A stretch of DNA of 64,000 bases from Pseudomonadota bacterium (GCA_020161575.1 JAIUNR010000003.1:124001-188000), one strand, 5' to 3'. Counted from the first letter of the stretch, positions 8,580 to 18,105 are shown. Made by a program: numbers and translations. Notes: generated by a model from the sequence alone, not told the origin.

Positions 8580-9293
8580 ATGTCGCTGTTCGCTCCACTC
8601 CTGCCCGGAGAGACCCTCGCGATCTGGCTGTCGCTCAAGGTCGCGCTGGTCGCGACCTTCGCGAGCCTGCCTTTCGCGCTTCTCGTGGCCCATATCCTGG
8701 CGCGGCGCCGCTTTCCCGGCCGCTTCCTGCTTGACGCGCTGGTTCATCTCCCGCTCGTGGTGCCGCCTGTGGTGACCGGCTATTTTCTGCTTGTGCTCTT
8801 CGGGCGCAAAGGCCCGATCGGGCAGTTTCTGGAAACACAGCTGGGGATCGTTCTCGCCTTCCGGTGGACAGGGGCGGCGCTGGCTGCCGCGATCATGGCT
8901 TTCCCCTTGATGGTCCGCGCGATCCGCCTGTCGATCGAGGCGGTCGATCCACGCTATCTCGAAGCTTCCGCCGCGCTGGGCATGTCGCGGCTCGCGACCT
9001 TCGCGACCATTACCCTGCCTCTTTCGCTGCCGGGCATCATCGCCGGCATGGTGCTCGCATTCGCTAAAGCGCTGGGCGAGTTCGGCGCGACAATCACCTT
9101 CGTTTCCTCGATCCCCGGCGAGACGCAGACCATTCCAGCCGCGATCTACGCTGCCCTGCATGTCCCCGGCGGCGAGATCGCGGCGTGGCGGCTCTCGCTG
9201 GTCTCGATCCTGATCTCTGTGCTGGCACTGGTCTTTTCCGAATGGACATTGTCACGCGGGAAATCGACCATGCGCAACAACCTTATCCGCTAG
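8580..9293 (+). CDS. modB: molybdate ABC transporter permease ModB
   Basis: A 237-residue inner-membrane permease with five or so membrane segments. The ALGEFGATITFVSSIPGETQ stretch is the coupling-helix (EAA-like) and ModB signature region. It forms the channel for molybdate delivered by ModA. The ATG at 8580 starts just after the modA stop; a longer open frame extends upstream inside modA but is a shadow. The expected ATPase gene modC does not follow: the next gene is a sulfatase on the other strand whose 3' end overlaps this one by 11 bp. The ATPase must come from elsewhere, or the system is incomplete. Confidence 0.92.
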   Translation: MSLFAPLLPGETLAIWLSLKVALVATFASLPFALLVAHILARRRFPGRFLLDALVHLPLVVPPVVTGYFLLVLFGRKGPIGQFLETQLGIVLAFRWTGAALAAAIMAFPLMVRAIRLSIEAVDPRYLEASAALGMSRLATFATITLPLSLPGIIAGMVLAFAKALGEFGATITFVSSIPGETQTIPAAIYAALHVPGGEIAAWRLSLVSILISVLALVFSEWTLSRGKSTMRNNLIR

Positions 9294-10926
9294 ATTTCGG
9301 CCGCTCCCACAATTCCGCCGGCACCTCGCTCTCGTCATAGACGCCGATGAGAATGCCGCGCCGCTCGGAAGAGCCCTTCGGGAATTTGATCGCCTCTTCC
9401 GATTTGGTCACGCGCTGGCTCTGGCGCAGCGCCCATTCCGCCAGCGCATCGTGAAGCCGCGCGCGCGTCTGCGCGTGGTCGGGATCATCGCCGAGGTCGC
9501 GATATTCATGCGGATCTTCCAGCATGTCGTAGAGCATCGGCCGGAAGCCGGGCGCGTGGATGTATTTGAACCGTCCGTCCGTGATCATGAAGAGCTGGGC
9601 CTCGCGCGGCTCGACTCCAAGTTGGGCCGCGGCGCCATCATGGGCATAATCATATTCGGAAATCGCGTAGCGGCGCCATTCCTCCGCGCTGTTGCCGTGC
9701 AGCAGGGGGATCAGCGAGCGTCCTTCGAGGCGATGCGATTGCTTGCCCGGATCGCCTCCGAAAGCGTCGATGAAGGTCGGCGCGAGATCGATCGTCTCGA
9801 CCAGAGCATCGCAGACAGAACCGCGCGTCTTGTCAGCCTCCTGGCGAGGATCGACGATGATCAGCGGCACTTTCACGCTGGGTTCGTGGAAAAGATCCTT
9901 CTCGCCGAGCCAATGGTCGCCGAGGTAATCACCGTGATCGGAGGTGAAGACAATCATCGTCTCCTGCGCGATCCCCTTCGCCTCCAGAAACGCGAAGAGC
10001 TTGCCCAGCTCGGTATCCACTTGGCTGATCAGGCCCATATAGGCGGGGATCACCGCCTCGCGCACCGCGTCCGTCCGGAAGCTCGCGCCGATGCGGTTCT
10101 CCATGAAGGCCCGGAACAACGGATGCGGATTCTGCCGCTCGCCCTCCGAGCGGATGGCCGGTACGATATCCGCCTTCGAATACATCGCGTGATAGGGGGC
10201 GGGCGCGATATAGGGCCAATGCGGCTTGATGAAGGAGAGGTGCAGGCACCAGGCCTTGGCCCCTGCCTCGTCGATGAACTGCATCGCGCGCCGCGTCATG
10301 TAGGGCGTCTCGGAATCTTCTTCCCGCACCCGCGCAGGCAGCGGGGCGTGCCGCATGGCGAAGCCGTTGCCCACTTCCCCGCCCGGCAACTCGACCCCGT
10401 TGGCGTAATCCTGCCAGGGATACTCGCCGGGGTAGCCCTTCTCGTTGAGGTATTCCTCGTAGAGCGGACGCCGGGGCTCGTAGCGTCCGTCCGGCCCGAC
10501 ACCATGGAGCCCGTCATCGCGGTCAAACGGGTCGAAGCCGCATTCGGAGACACGCACGCCAATGATCGAATCCGGGTCGATGCCGAGCCGCTCCATCCCC
10601 TCCTTGTCGGCGCGCATATGCGTCTTGCCGACCAATACGGTCTCGACGCCCATGGGGCGAAGATAATCGCCCATCGTCCATTCGCCGACACGCAGCGGCA
10701 CGCCGTTCCAGGTCGCGCCGTGAGAAGACGTGTAACGCCCGGTATAGAAGCTCATGCGCGAGGCACCGCAGACCGGCGATTGCACATAGGCATTGGTGAA
10801 GCGCAGACCGCGCTTCGCAAGCGCATCGATCACAGGCGTGCGGATTGTCGGGTGGCCGGCGCAGCCGAGATAATCAAAACGAAGCTGGTCGCACATGATG
10901 AAGAGCACATTGCGGACCGGCTTCAT
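9283..10926 (-). CDS. type I sulfatase / phosphonate monoester hydrolase family enzyme
   Basis: A 547-residue member of the alkaline-phosphatase superfamily. The N-terminal NVLFIMCDQLRFDYLG provides the first metal ligand (Asp13) with the DQ variant seen in choline-sulfatase and phosphonate monoester hydrolases. PVCGASRMSFYTGRY carries the C-x-A-S-R motif (Cys53), which must be converted to formylglycine for activity. FTSDHGDYLGDHWLGEKD supplies further metal ligands. No signal peptide is visible, so it should act in the cytoplasm. Start at 10926 with GAGG upstream. Natural substrate is uncertain: sulfate esters or phosphonate/phosphodiesters are equally plausible. Confidence 0.85.
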   Translation of the reverse strand: MKPVRNVLFIMCDQLRFDYLGCAGHPTIRTPVIDALAKRGLRFTNAYVQSPVCGASRMSFYTGRYTSSHGATWNGVPLRVGEWTMGDYLRPMGVETVLVGKTHMRADKEGMERLGIDPDSIIGVRVSECGFDPFDRDDGLHGVGPDGRYEPRRPLYEEYLNEKGYPGEYPWQDYANGVELPGGEVGNGFAMRHAPLPARVREEDSETPYMTRRAMQFIDEAGAKAWCLHLSFIKPHWPYIAPAPYHAMYSKADIVPAIRSEGERQNPHPLFRAFMENRIGASFRTDAVREAVIPAYMGLISQVDTELGKLFAFLEAKGIAQETMIVFTSDHGDYLGDHWLGEKDLFHEPSVKVPLIIVDPRQEADKTRGSVCDALVETIDLAPTFIDAFGGDPGKQSHRLEGRSLIPLLHGNSAEEWRRYAISEYDYAHDGAAAQLGVEPREAQLFMITDGRFKYIHAPGFRPMLYDMLEDPHEYRDLGDDPDHAQTRARLHDALAEWALRQSQRVTKSEEAIKFPKGSSERRGILIGVYDESEVPAELWERPKSSG

Positions 10927-11082
10927 GGATGACCTCAGTTTCTATGGTTCCGAAGATTGACCCCGAATACTGGCCCTCGGCCATTCCGGGCCTTTTCCAC
11001 GCGGCGCCGTTTCCAACCATTGCCCGGCATCGCGTTCGCGCCTTTTCCGTACGCCAGCGAGGACGCACAGATAGGGCACGGT

Positions 11083-12138
11083 TCACGGCGCGGGATTGCC
11101 ACGCAACTGGTGGACAAGATCGATCTTGTCCAGAAGTTCGCCGGAGAGTGTCACGCTCCCGGCATCGATCGCAAGCTGCAACTGCGCCATCGAGGTCGCG
11201 CCGATGATATTCGCGGTGACGAAGGGGCGGGAGACGACGAAGGCATTCGCCATCACGGCGGGATCGAGCCCGTATTGCTGCGCGAGATCGACATAATCGC
11301 GGATCGCTTCCTCGGCACCGGGCTTCTGGTAGCGCGTGCCGCGCTGGAACAGCGTCTCGCGCGCGCCCTCGGGGCGGGCACCATCGAGATATTTTCCGGT
11401 GAGGAAACCTTGCGCCAGCGGCGAATAGGCAAGCAGCCCCACCTGCTCGCGCAAGGTAATTTCCGCCAGCGCGGTCTCATAGGTGCGGTTGATGAGGTTA
11501 TAGGCGTTCTGGATGCTGACGATGCGCGGAAGGGCCTTCGCCTCGCTCTCGGCGAGATAGCGCATCGTGCCCCAGGCGCTCTCGTTAGAAAGGCCGACAT
11601 GGCGGATCTTCCCCGCCTTGACGCATTCCCCCAAGGTTTCGAGCGTAAGCGCGAAATCAGCTTCGCCCGCTTCCACCTGATAATCCTGCGGGTCGAAACG
11701 GGTCGGGTTCGATCCCCAGGGCACCTTCCTGTCCGGGGAATGGATCTGATAGAGGTCGATGTAATCCGTTCCGAGCCTGGCGAGCGATTTATCCACCGCC
11801 TCGCGGATCTGCGCCGGCGTCACGCGCGTCGTGGCGCCATTGTCGCGAAACCAGGCGAAACCTGTCCGCCCACAGACCTTGGAGGCGAGAATGACCTTGT
11901 CACGGTTTTTACGCGCCTTGAACCAGGAACCGATGATGCGCTCGGTCGAACCTTGCGTCTCCGCCTTGGGCGGAATGGAGTAAAGCTCGGCCGTGTCGAA
12001 GAAATTGATGCCGCGCTCGAGCGCGTAATCCATCTGCGCATGGCCTTCGGCCTCCGTATTCTGCTGCCCCCATGTCATGGTGCCAAGGCAGATCGAAGAC
12101 ACGGAAAGGCCGGTGCGGCCGAGCGGGCGGTATTGCAT
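11083..12138 (-). CDS. aldo/keto reductase (Tas-like)
   Basis: A 351-residue TIM-barrel NADP(H)-dependent oxidoreductase. It starts MQYRPLGRTGLSVSSICLGT, has the catalytic Asp/Tyr in FFDTAELYSIPP and Lys in VILASKV, and the TQGSTERIIGSW insert and YQIHSPDRKVPWG segment are characteristic of E. coli Tas-like proteins. It reduces carbonyl compounds in the cytoplasm; the physiological substrate is unknown for most members. The gene starts at 12138 with an AGGA site. It lies just downstream of maf-yacG on the same strand (40 bp gap), so co-transcription is possible. Confidence 0.9.
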   Translation of the reverse strand: MQYRPLGRTGLSVSSICLGTMTWGQQNTEAEGHAQMDYALERGINFFDTAELYSIPPKAETQGSTERIIGSWFKARKNRDKVILASKVCGRTGFAWFRDNGATTRVTPAQIREAVDKSLARLGTDYIDLYQIHSPDRKVPWGSNPTRFDPQDYQVEAGEADFALTLETLGECVKAGKIRHVGLSNESAWGTMRYLAESEAKALPRIVSIQNAYNLINRTYETALAEITLREQVGLLAYSPLAQGFLTGKYLDGARPEGARETLFQRGTRYQKPGAEEAIRDYVDLAQQYGLDPAVMANAFVVSRPFVTANIIGATSMAQLQLAIDAGSVTLSGELLDKIDLVHQLRGNPAP

Positions 12139-12178
12139 GGGAATGTCCTGAGCGCGAAGACGGGGCGGGATAAAGGGA

Positions 12179-12394
12179 TTATCGGGCGCGGTCGGCTGGA
12201 ATCAAGCCCCCGCCTTCCCCATCTTCGTCTTCCTCCTCGCGCAAGGGCACGGCATAGACGCCGTTGAGCCAGCGCGAAAGATCAAGATCGGCGCAGCGCT
12301 TCGAGCAGAAGGGCTTGTATTTCTCCTGCGTGAGATTGCCGCAAAGCGGGCAACGCGCGGCGCGGATATCGTCTTTTTGTGCAGCCCCCGTCAT
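12179..12394 (-). CDS. yacG: DNA gyrase inhibitor YacG, zinc-finger protein
   Basis: A 71-residue protein with the YacG four-cysteine zinc knuckle: RCPLCGN and FCSKRCADLDL, followed by the RWLNGVYAVP tail and an acidic C-terminus. In E. coli, YacG binds GyrB and inhibits gyrase. The start at 12394 is one base from the maf stop codon, so the two are translationally coupled; a longer in-frame extension to 12481 lies inside maf and is not used. The maf-yacG arrangement is common in alphaproteobacteria. Confidence 0.9.
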   Translation of the reverse strand: MTGAAQKDDIRAARCPLCGNLTQEKYKPFCSKRCADLDLSRWLNGVYAVPLREEEDEDGEGGGLIPADRAR

Positions 12395-12395
12395 G

Positions 12396-13031
12396 TCACG
12401 CCTGCCGCATCCAGTTGAGATGGATGGGGTAACCGGCCCCCGCGATGAGGCTCGCGCTCTCGTAGAGCGGCAGCCCGACAACCGCGCTGTGGGAGCCGAT
12501 CAATTTGGTGACGAAGGCCCCCGCGATACCCTGGATCGCATAGCCCCCGGCCTTGCCCTCCCATTCGCCGCTCGCGAGATAGGCGTCGATCTCGTCGCCG
12601 GAAAGGCGCTTGAAGCGCACGCGCGCTTCCACGAGGCGTTGCGATTGCCGACCATCAGGACGCATCACGACGACGCTGGTGTAAACTCGGTGCGTGCGTC
12701 CCGAAAGAAGGCGAAGGCATTGCGCCGCCTCGCCCGCAAGCTCGGTCTTCGGCAGGATGCGCGAGCCGAGCGCGACAACCGTATCCGCCGAGAGGATCAA
12801 CGCGCCGGCGCGGATTTCATCATGTCGGGTTGCCTTGTAGGCCGCCTCGGCCTTCTCGCGGGCAATCCGCTCGGCATAGACGCGCGGGCGCTCGCGTGGG
12901 CGAGGCGCCTCGTTGATCGATGTCGCGATCACATCGTCGGGCGTCAACCCGATCTGCTGAAGGAGCTGGTAGCGGCGCGGAGAAGCGGAAGCGAGGATGA
13001 GGCGCCCGAGTGCCGATTTCGATTTGGCCAT
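12396..13031 (-). CDS. maf: Maf family nucleotide pyrophosphatase
   Basis: A 211-residue Maf protein. LILASASPRRYQLLQQIG is the N-terminal nucleotide-binding signature, followed by SADTVVALG with the catalytic Asp and YAIQGIAGAFVTKLIGSHSAVVGLP near the end. Family members hydrolyse non-canonical or canonical nucleoside triphosphates (dTTP/UTP or m7GTP) and help prevent their incorporation. The start at 13031 is preferred, with a GGGAGAGGGA site; an in-frame GTG/ATG at 13049 would add six residues. It is the first gene of a maf-yacG unit that reads away from the AT-rich region upstream. Confidence 0.92.
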   Translation of the reverse strand: MAKSKSALGRLILASASPRRYQLLQQIGLTPDDVIATSINEAPRPRERPRVYAERIAREKAEAAYKATRHDEIRAGALILSADTVVALGSRILPKTELAGEAAQCLRLLSGRTHRVYTSVVVMRPDGRQSQRLVEARVRFKRLSGDEIDAYLASGEWEGKAGGYAIQGIAGAFVTKLIGSHSAVVGLPLYESASLIAGAGYPIHLNWMRQA

Positions 13032-13478
13032 TCCCTCTCCCCTTGCCATCGTCCTTCGGCTTCTAGCCTCACCCCCGCGATCTCACAATATGGGCTCGTC
13101 ACCTTTTGCCGGCATATGTCCCGCCCATCACTGGTCGCGCAACTGCCAGTTCAGGACAGATTACGTTTTTCCTTGCCATGCATTCGGGCTCGTGGAGCAT
13201 CGACGCCACATTTTTACCACAATTAAAAAATCACTCGTCACAATGAACTGACGTGAGCATAACTTGCAATTTTCTAAAATATAAGTTGCATTTCGCGCCA
13301 AAAATACAGAGACAATATTTAATTTTTGCGACTCCTATCTAATTATAAATGCTTACAATTCACAGTTTTGCATTTGTTGTTTTACCCGCTTGTTGCGTAT
13401 TTACATAAAATATGATTTTCTTTATTCCGACTCTGTCGCCGGTTTGCGGCCAAAATGAGATAACCCAGGGGAAGCAAA
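13032..13478. promoter_or_regulatory. AT-rich intergenic control region between maf and tctC
   Basis: A 447-bp gap with no credible gene. By hand count, positions 13201-13440 are only about one third G+C, in a window that is otherwise strongly GC-rich. It contains runs such as AATTAAAAAATC and TTCTAAAATATAAG, and a TGCAA...TTGCA inverted repeat around 13264-13290. It precedes tctC, which has a good ribosome site. It most likely holds the tct promoter, perhaps with UP-element or nucleoid-protein binding. Individual promoter boxes cannot be fixed by eye. Confidence 0.5.
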
Positions 13479-14456
13479 ATGACATCACGACGCGACATCA
13501 TGAAGGCGGGATTAGCCGCCGGTGCACTCGGCTACCTGCCGTTCGGCATAACCCGCGCTGAAGCGCAAGCTCTTGCCTCCCTCCAGATTTTTGTTCCTGC
13601 GGCACCCGGTGGCGGCTGGGACGGCACCGGACGCGCGATCGAAGCGGTGATGCGCGCCGAAAAGATCATGGAAGCGTTCCAGTTCGAGCATGCGCCCGGC
13701 GCCGGCGGCGTGGTCGGCATGCCGAAATTCATGTCGAGCAAGAAGGGTCAGCCCAACGCGATCATGATCGGCGGCATGGTCATGGTCGGCGCGATCATCG
13801 CCAACAAGGCACCGCTCAAGCTGTCCGATCTCGTGCCGATCTGCCGCCTCACCGGCGAATACGAGGCCATCGTGGTTCCGGCCGAGAGCCCGTTCAAGAC
13901 GATGAAGGATCTCGTGGCGGCCTTCAAGGCCGATCCGGGGAAGATCTCCTGGTCCGGTGGTTCCGCCGGTGGCACGGATCACATTCTCGTCGGCATGATC
14001 GCCAAGGCTGTCGGGGTTGACCCGAAGAAGATCGCCTATGTCGCCAATTCCGGCGGCGGTCCGGTCATCGCGGCGGTGCTCGGCAACCAGGTCTCCTGTG
14101 GTGTCTCCGGCTACGGCGAATTCGCCGAACACATCAAGGCCGGCAAGATGCGGCTTCTGGCGATGTCCTCCGACAAGCGCCTTCCGGGCATCAACGCGCC
14201 CACGCTCAAGGAAGAAGGCGTGGATGTCGAGTTGGCCAACTGGCGCGGTGTCTTCGGCGCGCCGGGGATCACGCCCCAGCAGCAGGAGGCGCTTGTCGGC
14301 CTCTTCGACCGTCTCATTGCCAGCGAAGGCTGGAAGCAGGAGCTGATCAAGCGCGATTGGACCGGCATCTACATGCGTGGCAATGCTTTCGGATCCTATG
14401 TGGAGGCCGAGACCACACGCATTACCGGCGTGCTCAAAGACATCGGGCTTGCGTAA
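13479..14456 (+). CDS. tctC: tripartite tricarboxylate transporter substrate-binding protein TctC
   Basis: A 325-residue periplasmic binding protein of the TctC (Bug) family. The N-terminus TSRRDIMKAGLAAGALG has a twin-arginine type signal, so it may be exported folded. The mature protein starts with IFVPAAPGGGWDGTGRAIE, the family's ligand loop region, and GGSAGGTDHI matches the second ligand loop. It captures a carboxylate for the TctAB membrane pair encoded next. GGGG precedes the ATG by a good spacing, and tctB follows three bases after the stop. Substrate is not predictable for this family. Confidence 0.9.
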   Translation: MTSRRDIMKAGLAAGALGYLPFGITRAEAQALASLQIFVPAAPGGGWDGTGRAIEAVMRAEKIMEAFQFEHAPGAGGVVGMPKFMSSKKGQPNAIMIGGMVMVGAIIANKAPLKLSDLVPICRLTGEYEAIVVPAESPFKTMKDLVAAFKADPGKISWSGGSAGGTDHILVGMIAKAVGVDPKKIAYVANSGGGPVIAAVLGNQVSCGVSGYGEFAEHIKAGKMRLLAMSSDKRLPGINAPTLKEEGVDVELANWRGVFGAPGITPQQQEALVGLFDRLIASEGWKQELIKRDWTGIYMRGNAFGSYVEAETTRITGVLKDIGLA

Positions 14457-14459
14457 CCT

Positions 14460-14957
14460 ATGCGCTTTCGCCCTGCATTCCCCGAGACGATGCTCGGGGT
14501 TTTCATGATCGGTTTCGCCGTGGTGGTGGCTTACGCCACCGCGGCGATCCCACAATCCACCTATGCGAAGATCGGCCCCGCCGTGGTGCCCTGGGCGATC
14601 ACCGCCGGCCTTTTCGTGCTCGGCATTTTGCTCACGCTCGAAGGTTTGCGCGGTGGCTGGTGGCATGACGAGGCCACCCAGCTTGATTGGCGGGGAATTC
14701 TCTGGCTTGGCGCGGGTTTACTCTCCAACCTCGTGCTGATCGACGGGGTGGAGTTCGGGGGCAAGCAGCTGGTTCCGGCCTTCGGCTTCATCCTCTCCTC
14801 GACCCTACTCTTCGCTTGTACGGCGCGCGCCTTCGGCAGCCCGAATTTCCTGCGCGACGGCGCGATCGGATTCACGCTCGCGCTTGTGGCCTATGTCGGA
14901 TTCGATAGGGTTCTCGGCTACCAGATCGGGTCGGGGCTCGTCGAAAGGTTCATCTGA
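14460..14957 (+). CDS. tctB: tripartite tricarboxylate transporter small membrane subunit TctB
   Basis: A 165-residue protein with four hydrophobic segments (for example [19 protein letters not shown] near the start, and [16 protein letters not shown]), the size and layout of TctB. It is the small membrane partner of the TctA channel. It starts right after tctC and its stop codon overlaps the tctA start (TGATG), so translation is coupled. Sequence conservation in this family is low; identification relies on topology and position. Confidence 0.9.
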   Translation: MRFRPAFPETMLGVFMIGFAVVVAYATAAIPQSTYAKIGPAVVPWAITAGLFVLGILLTLEGLRGGWWHDEATQLDWRGILWLGAGLLSNLVLIDGVEFGGKQLVPAFGFILSSTLLFACTARAFGSPNFLRDGAIGFTLALVAYVGFDRVLGYQIGSGLVERFI

Positions 14958-16462
14958 TGGACACATTCAGCCAATTGATGCAGGGGTTCGCGATCGCGCT
15001 GACCCCGATCAACCTCCTTTGGTGCCTTGTCGGCGTCGCGGTGGGGACCGCGATCGGTGTTCTGCCCGGCCTTGGCCCGGCGCTGACCATCGCGCTTCTG
15101 CTACCGATCACCACCAAAGTGGACCCGACCGCGGCCTTCATCCTTTTCGCCGGCATCTATTACGGCGCGATGTATGGCGGCTCGACCACCTCGATCCTGC
15201 TCAACACGCCGGGCGAAAGCGCGAATATCGTCACCTCCCTCGAAGGCAACAAGATGGCGCGCAAGGGCCGCGCGGGCGCGGCGCTGGCCACCGCCGCCAT
15301 CGGCTCCTTCGTTGCCGGCACGATCGGTACGATCGGCATCACCTTCATGGCTGAACCCGTGGTGAAGCTGGCGCTGAAATTCGGGCCGGCGGAATATTTC
15401 TCGCTGATGATGCTGTGCTTCATCACCGTTGCGGCGGTTCTGGGTAATTCCGCCATACGCGGGCTGACAGCGCTGTTCGTCGGCATGTTCCTCGGCATGA
15501 TCGGGGTCGACAACCAGTCAGGCCAGCTGCGCTTCACCTTCGGCGTCACCGAACTCTATGACGGGATCAATGTGATCGTTGTCGCTGTCGGCCTCTTCGC
15601 CATCGGCGAGACGCTCTGGCTCGCGACACGCCCGAAGGAGCAGCAGGAGGAGGTCCTTGAGGTCAAGGATTCCATCATGATGAACCGCGAGGACTGGCGG
15701 CGTTCCTGGAAACCCTGGCTGCGCGGATCGCTGATCGGCTTCCCTATCGGCGCCATGCCGGCGGGCGGCGCGGAAATCCCGACCTTCCTCTCCTATTCGC
15801 TCGAAAAGAAACTGTCTGAAAAGCCGGAGGAATTCGGCCATGGCGCCATCGAGGGCGTGGCCGGGCCGGAAGCCGCGAACAACGCCTCCGCCGCCGGCGT
15901 GCTGGTGCCGATGCTCGCGCTCGGATTGCCGACTTCGGCCACCGCGGCGGTGATGCTCTCCGCCTTCCAGAGCTACGGCATCAATCCCGGCCCCCAGCTG
16001 CTCTCCACGAACGGCGCGCTCGTCTGGGGCCTGATCGCCTCTCTCTATATCGGCAATGCCATGCTGCTGGTGCTCAACCTGCCGCTGGTGGGCCTGTGGG
16101 TGAAGATGCTGAAGATCCCCGCCCCGCATCTCTATGGCGGCATCCTGATCTTCGCGACAATCGGCACCTACGGCATTTCGCGCTCTGTGGTGGATCTGAT
16201 GCTGCTCTACGCAGTGGGCGTGATGGGCTTCTTCATGCGGCGGTTCGACTTCCCCACCGCGCCGGTGATCATCGGCATGATCCTCGGTCCTCTCGCGGAA
16301 ATGAATTTCCGTCAGGCGATGACGATCAGCCAGGGCGACCCGATGATCTTCATCCAGAAACCGCTATCTCTGTTCCTGCTGGTCCTGGCGGCCCTTGCGC
16401 TGCTGGGCCCGGCATTGTGGGGCCTGACGAAACGCTGGCGGGGCGTCACGGGCGAAGCATAA
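14957..16462 (+). CDS. tctA: tripartite tricarboxylate transporter large permease TctA
   Basis: A 501-residue polytopic membrane protein. Hallmarks include [19 protein letters not shown] and [20 protein letters not shown] near the N-terminus, and the second conserved repeat [19 protein letters not shown]. It is the main ion-coupled permease of the TctCBA system. It ends 10 bp before a strong bidirectional terminator. The opposing gene encodes an aldehyde dehydrogenase of the alpha-ketoglutaric semialdehyde type, which may process a related substrate. Confidence 0.95.
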   Translation: MDTFSQLMQGFAIALTPINLLWCLVGVAVGTAIGVLPGLGPALTIALLLPITTKVDPTAAFILFAGIYYGAMYGGSTTSILLNTPGESANIVTSLEGNKMARKGRAGAALATAAIGSFVAGTIGTIGITFMAEPVVKLALKFGPAEYFSLMMLCFITVAAVLGNSAIRGLTALFVGMFLGMIGVDNQSGQLRFTFGVTELYDGINVIVVAVGLFAIGETLWLATRPKEQQEEVLEVKDSIMMNREDWRRSWKPWLRGSLIGFPIGAMPAGGAEIPTFLSYSLEKKLSEKPEEFGHGAIEGVAGPEAANNASAAGVLVPMLALGLPTSATAAVMLSAFQSYGINPGPQLLSTNGALVWGLIASLYIGNAMLLVLNLPLVGLWVKMLKIPAPHLYGGILIFATIGTYGISRSVVDLMLLYAVGVMGFFMRRFDFPTAPVIIGMILGPLAEMNFRQAMTISQGDPMIFIQKPLSLFLLVLAALALLGPALWGLTKRWRGVTGEA

Positions 16463-16469
16463 AACGAAA

Positions 16470-16491
16470 AAGGCCGGGCTTGCCCGGCCTT
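16470..16491. terminator. bidirectional intrinsic terminator
   Basis: GGCCGGGC-TT-GCCCGGCC flanked by A-rich and TT bases lies between the convergent tctA and aldehyde dehydrogenase genes. It can end transcripts from both sides. Confidence 0.8.
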
Positions 16492-16514
16492 TCCATTATG
16501 TGCCGCCTGTGGCG

Positions 16515-17972
16515 TTACGCCAGCGTATAGGCGGTCTTGACCGTGGTGTAGAACTCCTTGGCATAGGCCCCCTGCTCGCGCGGGCCATAGCTCGAACCCT
16601 TCCGGCCGCCGAAAGGCACATGGTAATCGACACCCGCCGTCGGCAGGTTCACCATCACCATGCCGGCCTCGGAATTGCGCTTGTAATGCGTGGCGTGCTT
16701 GAGGCTGGTGGTGCAGATGCCCGAGGACAGGCCGAACTCGGTATCGTTCGAAACGGCCAGCGCCTCCTCGTAATCCCTCACGCGGATGACGGACGCCACC
16801 GGGCCGAAGATTTCCTCGCGCGAGATGCGCATCTGGTTGGTGGCCTCGGTGAACAGGGCCGGCGCCATGTAGAATCCGGGCGTCTCGCGATTGAGACGCT
16901 CGCCGCCGGCCAACAGCCTCGCGCCTTCCTTCACGCCGATATCGACATAGGAAAGATCCTGATCAAGCTGGGATTGATCGACCACCGGCCCGATCTGCGT
17001 GCCCGCTTTCAGCGCGTCATCGATCACAAGCGCCTTCATCTTCTCCGCAAGCGCGGCGACGAAGCGATCATGGATGCCCTCGGTCACGATAAGGCGCGAG
17101 GAGGCGGTGCAGCGTTGGCCGGTGGAGAAGAACGCACCGTTGAGCGCGCAATCCACGGCTACCGCAAGATCGGCGTCATCGAGCACGACCAGCGGGTTCT
17201 TGCCGCCCATTTCGAGCTGGATCTTCTTCATCGGGCTTGCGGCAATCGCCGTCGCCGCGATCATCCGCCCCGTCTTGACCGAGCCGGTGAAGGAAATGCC
17301 GAGGACATCCTTGTGCTCGGTGATCGCCTGCCCCACCACGGAGCCACGGCCCATGACAAGGTTCAGCACCCCAGCCGGCAGCCCCGCGCGGTTGAGGATA
17401 TCGACCAGGGCCCAGGCGGAGCCCGGCACGAGATCGGCCGGCTTGAACACGATCGTGTTGCCATGCGCCAAGGCCGGCGCGATCTTCCAGGCGGGAATGG
17501 CGATGGGGAAATTCCATGGCGTGATCATGCCGATCACGCCCAAGGGCTCCCGCGTGACCTCGATGCCGACGCCCGGACGCACGGACGGAACCGCCTCGCC
17601 CCCGAGACGCAAAGCCTCACCCGCGAAAAAGCCGAGGATCTGCCCCGCGCGCATCGCCTCGCCGATCCCCTCTGCGAGCGTCTTGCCCTCCTCACGCGAG
17701 AGCAGCCGCCCAAGCTCATCCTTGCGCGCGATCACCTCGTCCGAGGCTTTCTTGAGGATGTCGTGACGCAGCTGCGGGTTCGAGCGCGACCACGCTGGAA
17801 AGGCTGCCTTCGCGGCGGCAATCGCCTCATGCGTCTGCGCCTTGTCCGCCTGCGCGAACAGGCCGATCACATCCTTGGTGTTGGAGGGGTTGATATTCGC
17901 CGCGGCGCCGGGACCGGCAACGGCGGCGCCATTGATGAAATTATGGAACTCGGATGAAGAGCCGTGGGACAT
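16515..17972 (-). CDS. NAD(P)-dependent aldehyde dehydrogenase, alpha-ketoglutaric semialdehyde type
   Basis: A 485-residue aldehyde dehydrogenase. Catalytic residues are in FFSTGQRCTASSRLIV (nucleophilic Cys) and LEMGGKNPLVV (general-base Glu), and the cofactor motif is FTGSVKTG. The N-terminal NFINGAAVAG...NINPSNTKDVIG and the STGQRCTASSR signature resemble alpha-ketoglutaric semialdehyde dehydrogenases of sugar-acid and hydroxyproline pathways, but succinate semialdehyde or other aldehydes remain possible. The GTG/ATG choice at 17972 has GAGG seven bases upstream. It is convergent with the tct transporter. About 180-220 bp before its start lies a GATTC array. Confidence 0.85.
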   Translation of the reverse strand: MSHGSSSEFHNFINGAAVAGPGAAANINPSNTKDVIGLFAQADKAQTHEAIAAAKAAFPAWSRSNPQLRHDILKKASDEVIARKDELGRLLSREEGKTLAEGIGEAMRAGQILGFFAGEALRLGGEAVPSVRPGVGIEVTREPLGVIGMITPWNFPIAIPAWKIAPALAHGNTIVFKPADLVPGSAWALVDILNRAGLPAGVLNLVMGRGSVVGQAITEHKDVLGISFTGSVKTGRMIAATAIAASPMKKIQLEMGGKNPLVVLDDADLAVAVDCALNGAFFSTGQRCTASSRLIVTEGIHDRFVAALAEKMKALVIDDALKAGTQIGPVVDQSQLDQDLSYVDIGVKEGARLLAGGERLNRETPGFYMAPALFTEATNQMRISREEIFGPVASVIRVRDYEEALAVSNDTEFGLSSGICTTSLKHATHYKRNSEAGMVMVNLPTAGVDYHVPFGGRKGSSYGPREQGAYAKEFYTTVKTAYTLA

Positions 17973-18105
17973 GGGAAAGCCTCGATGACAAAAGTTGGGA
18001 GGAAATCAGCGCGATCACGCTTCGACGTCAATGCAGATCGCGAGGTTTGTGATTTGTAGATTGTATCCAACACGGCGCGCCGCTGCTGACAAGGCCGCAA
18101 GGGCC

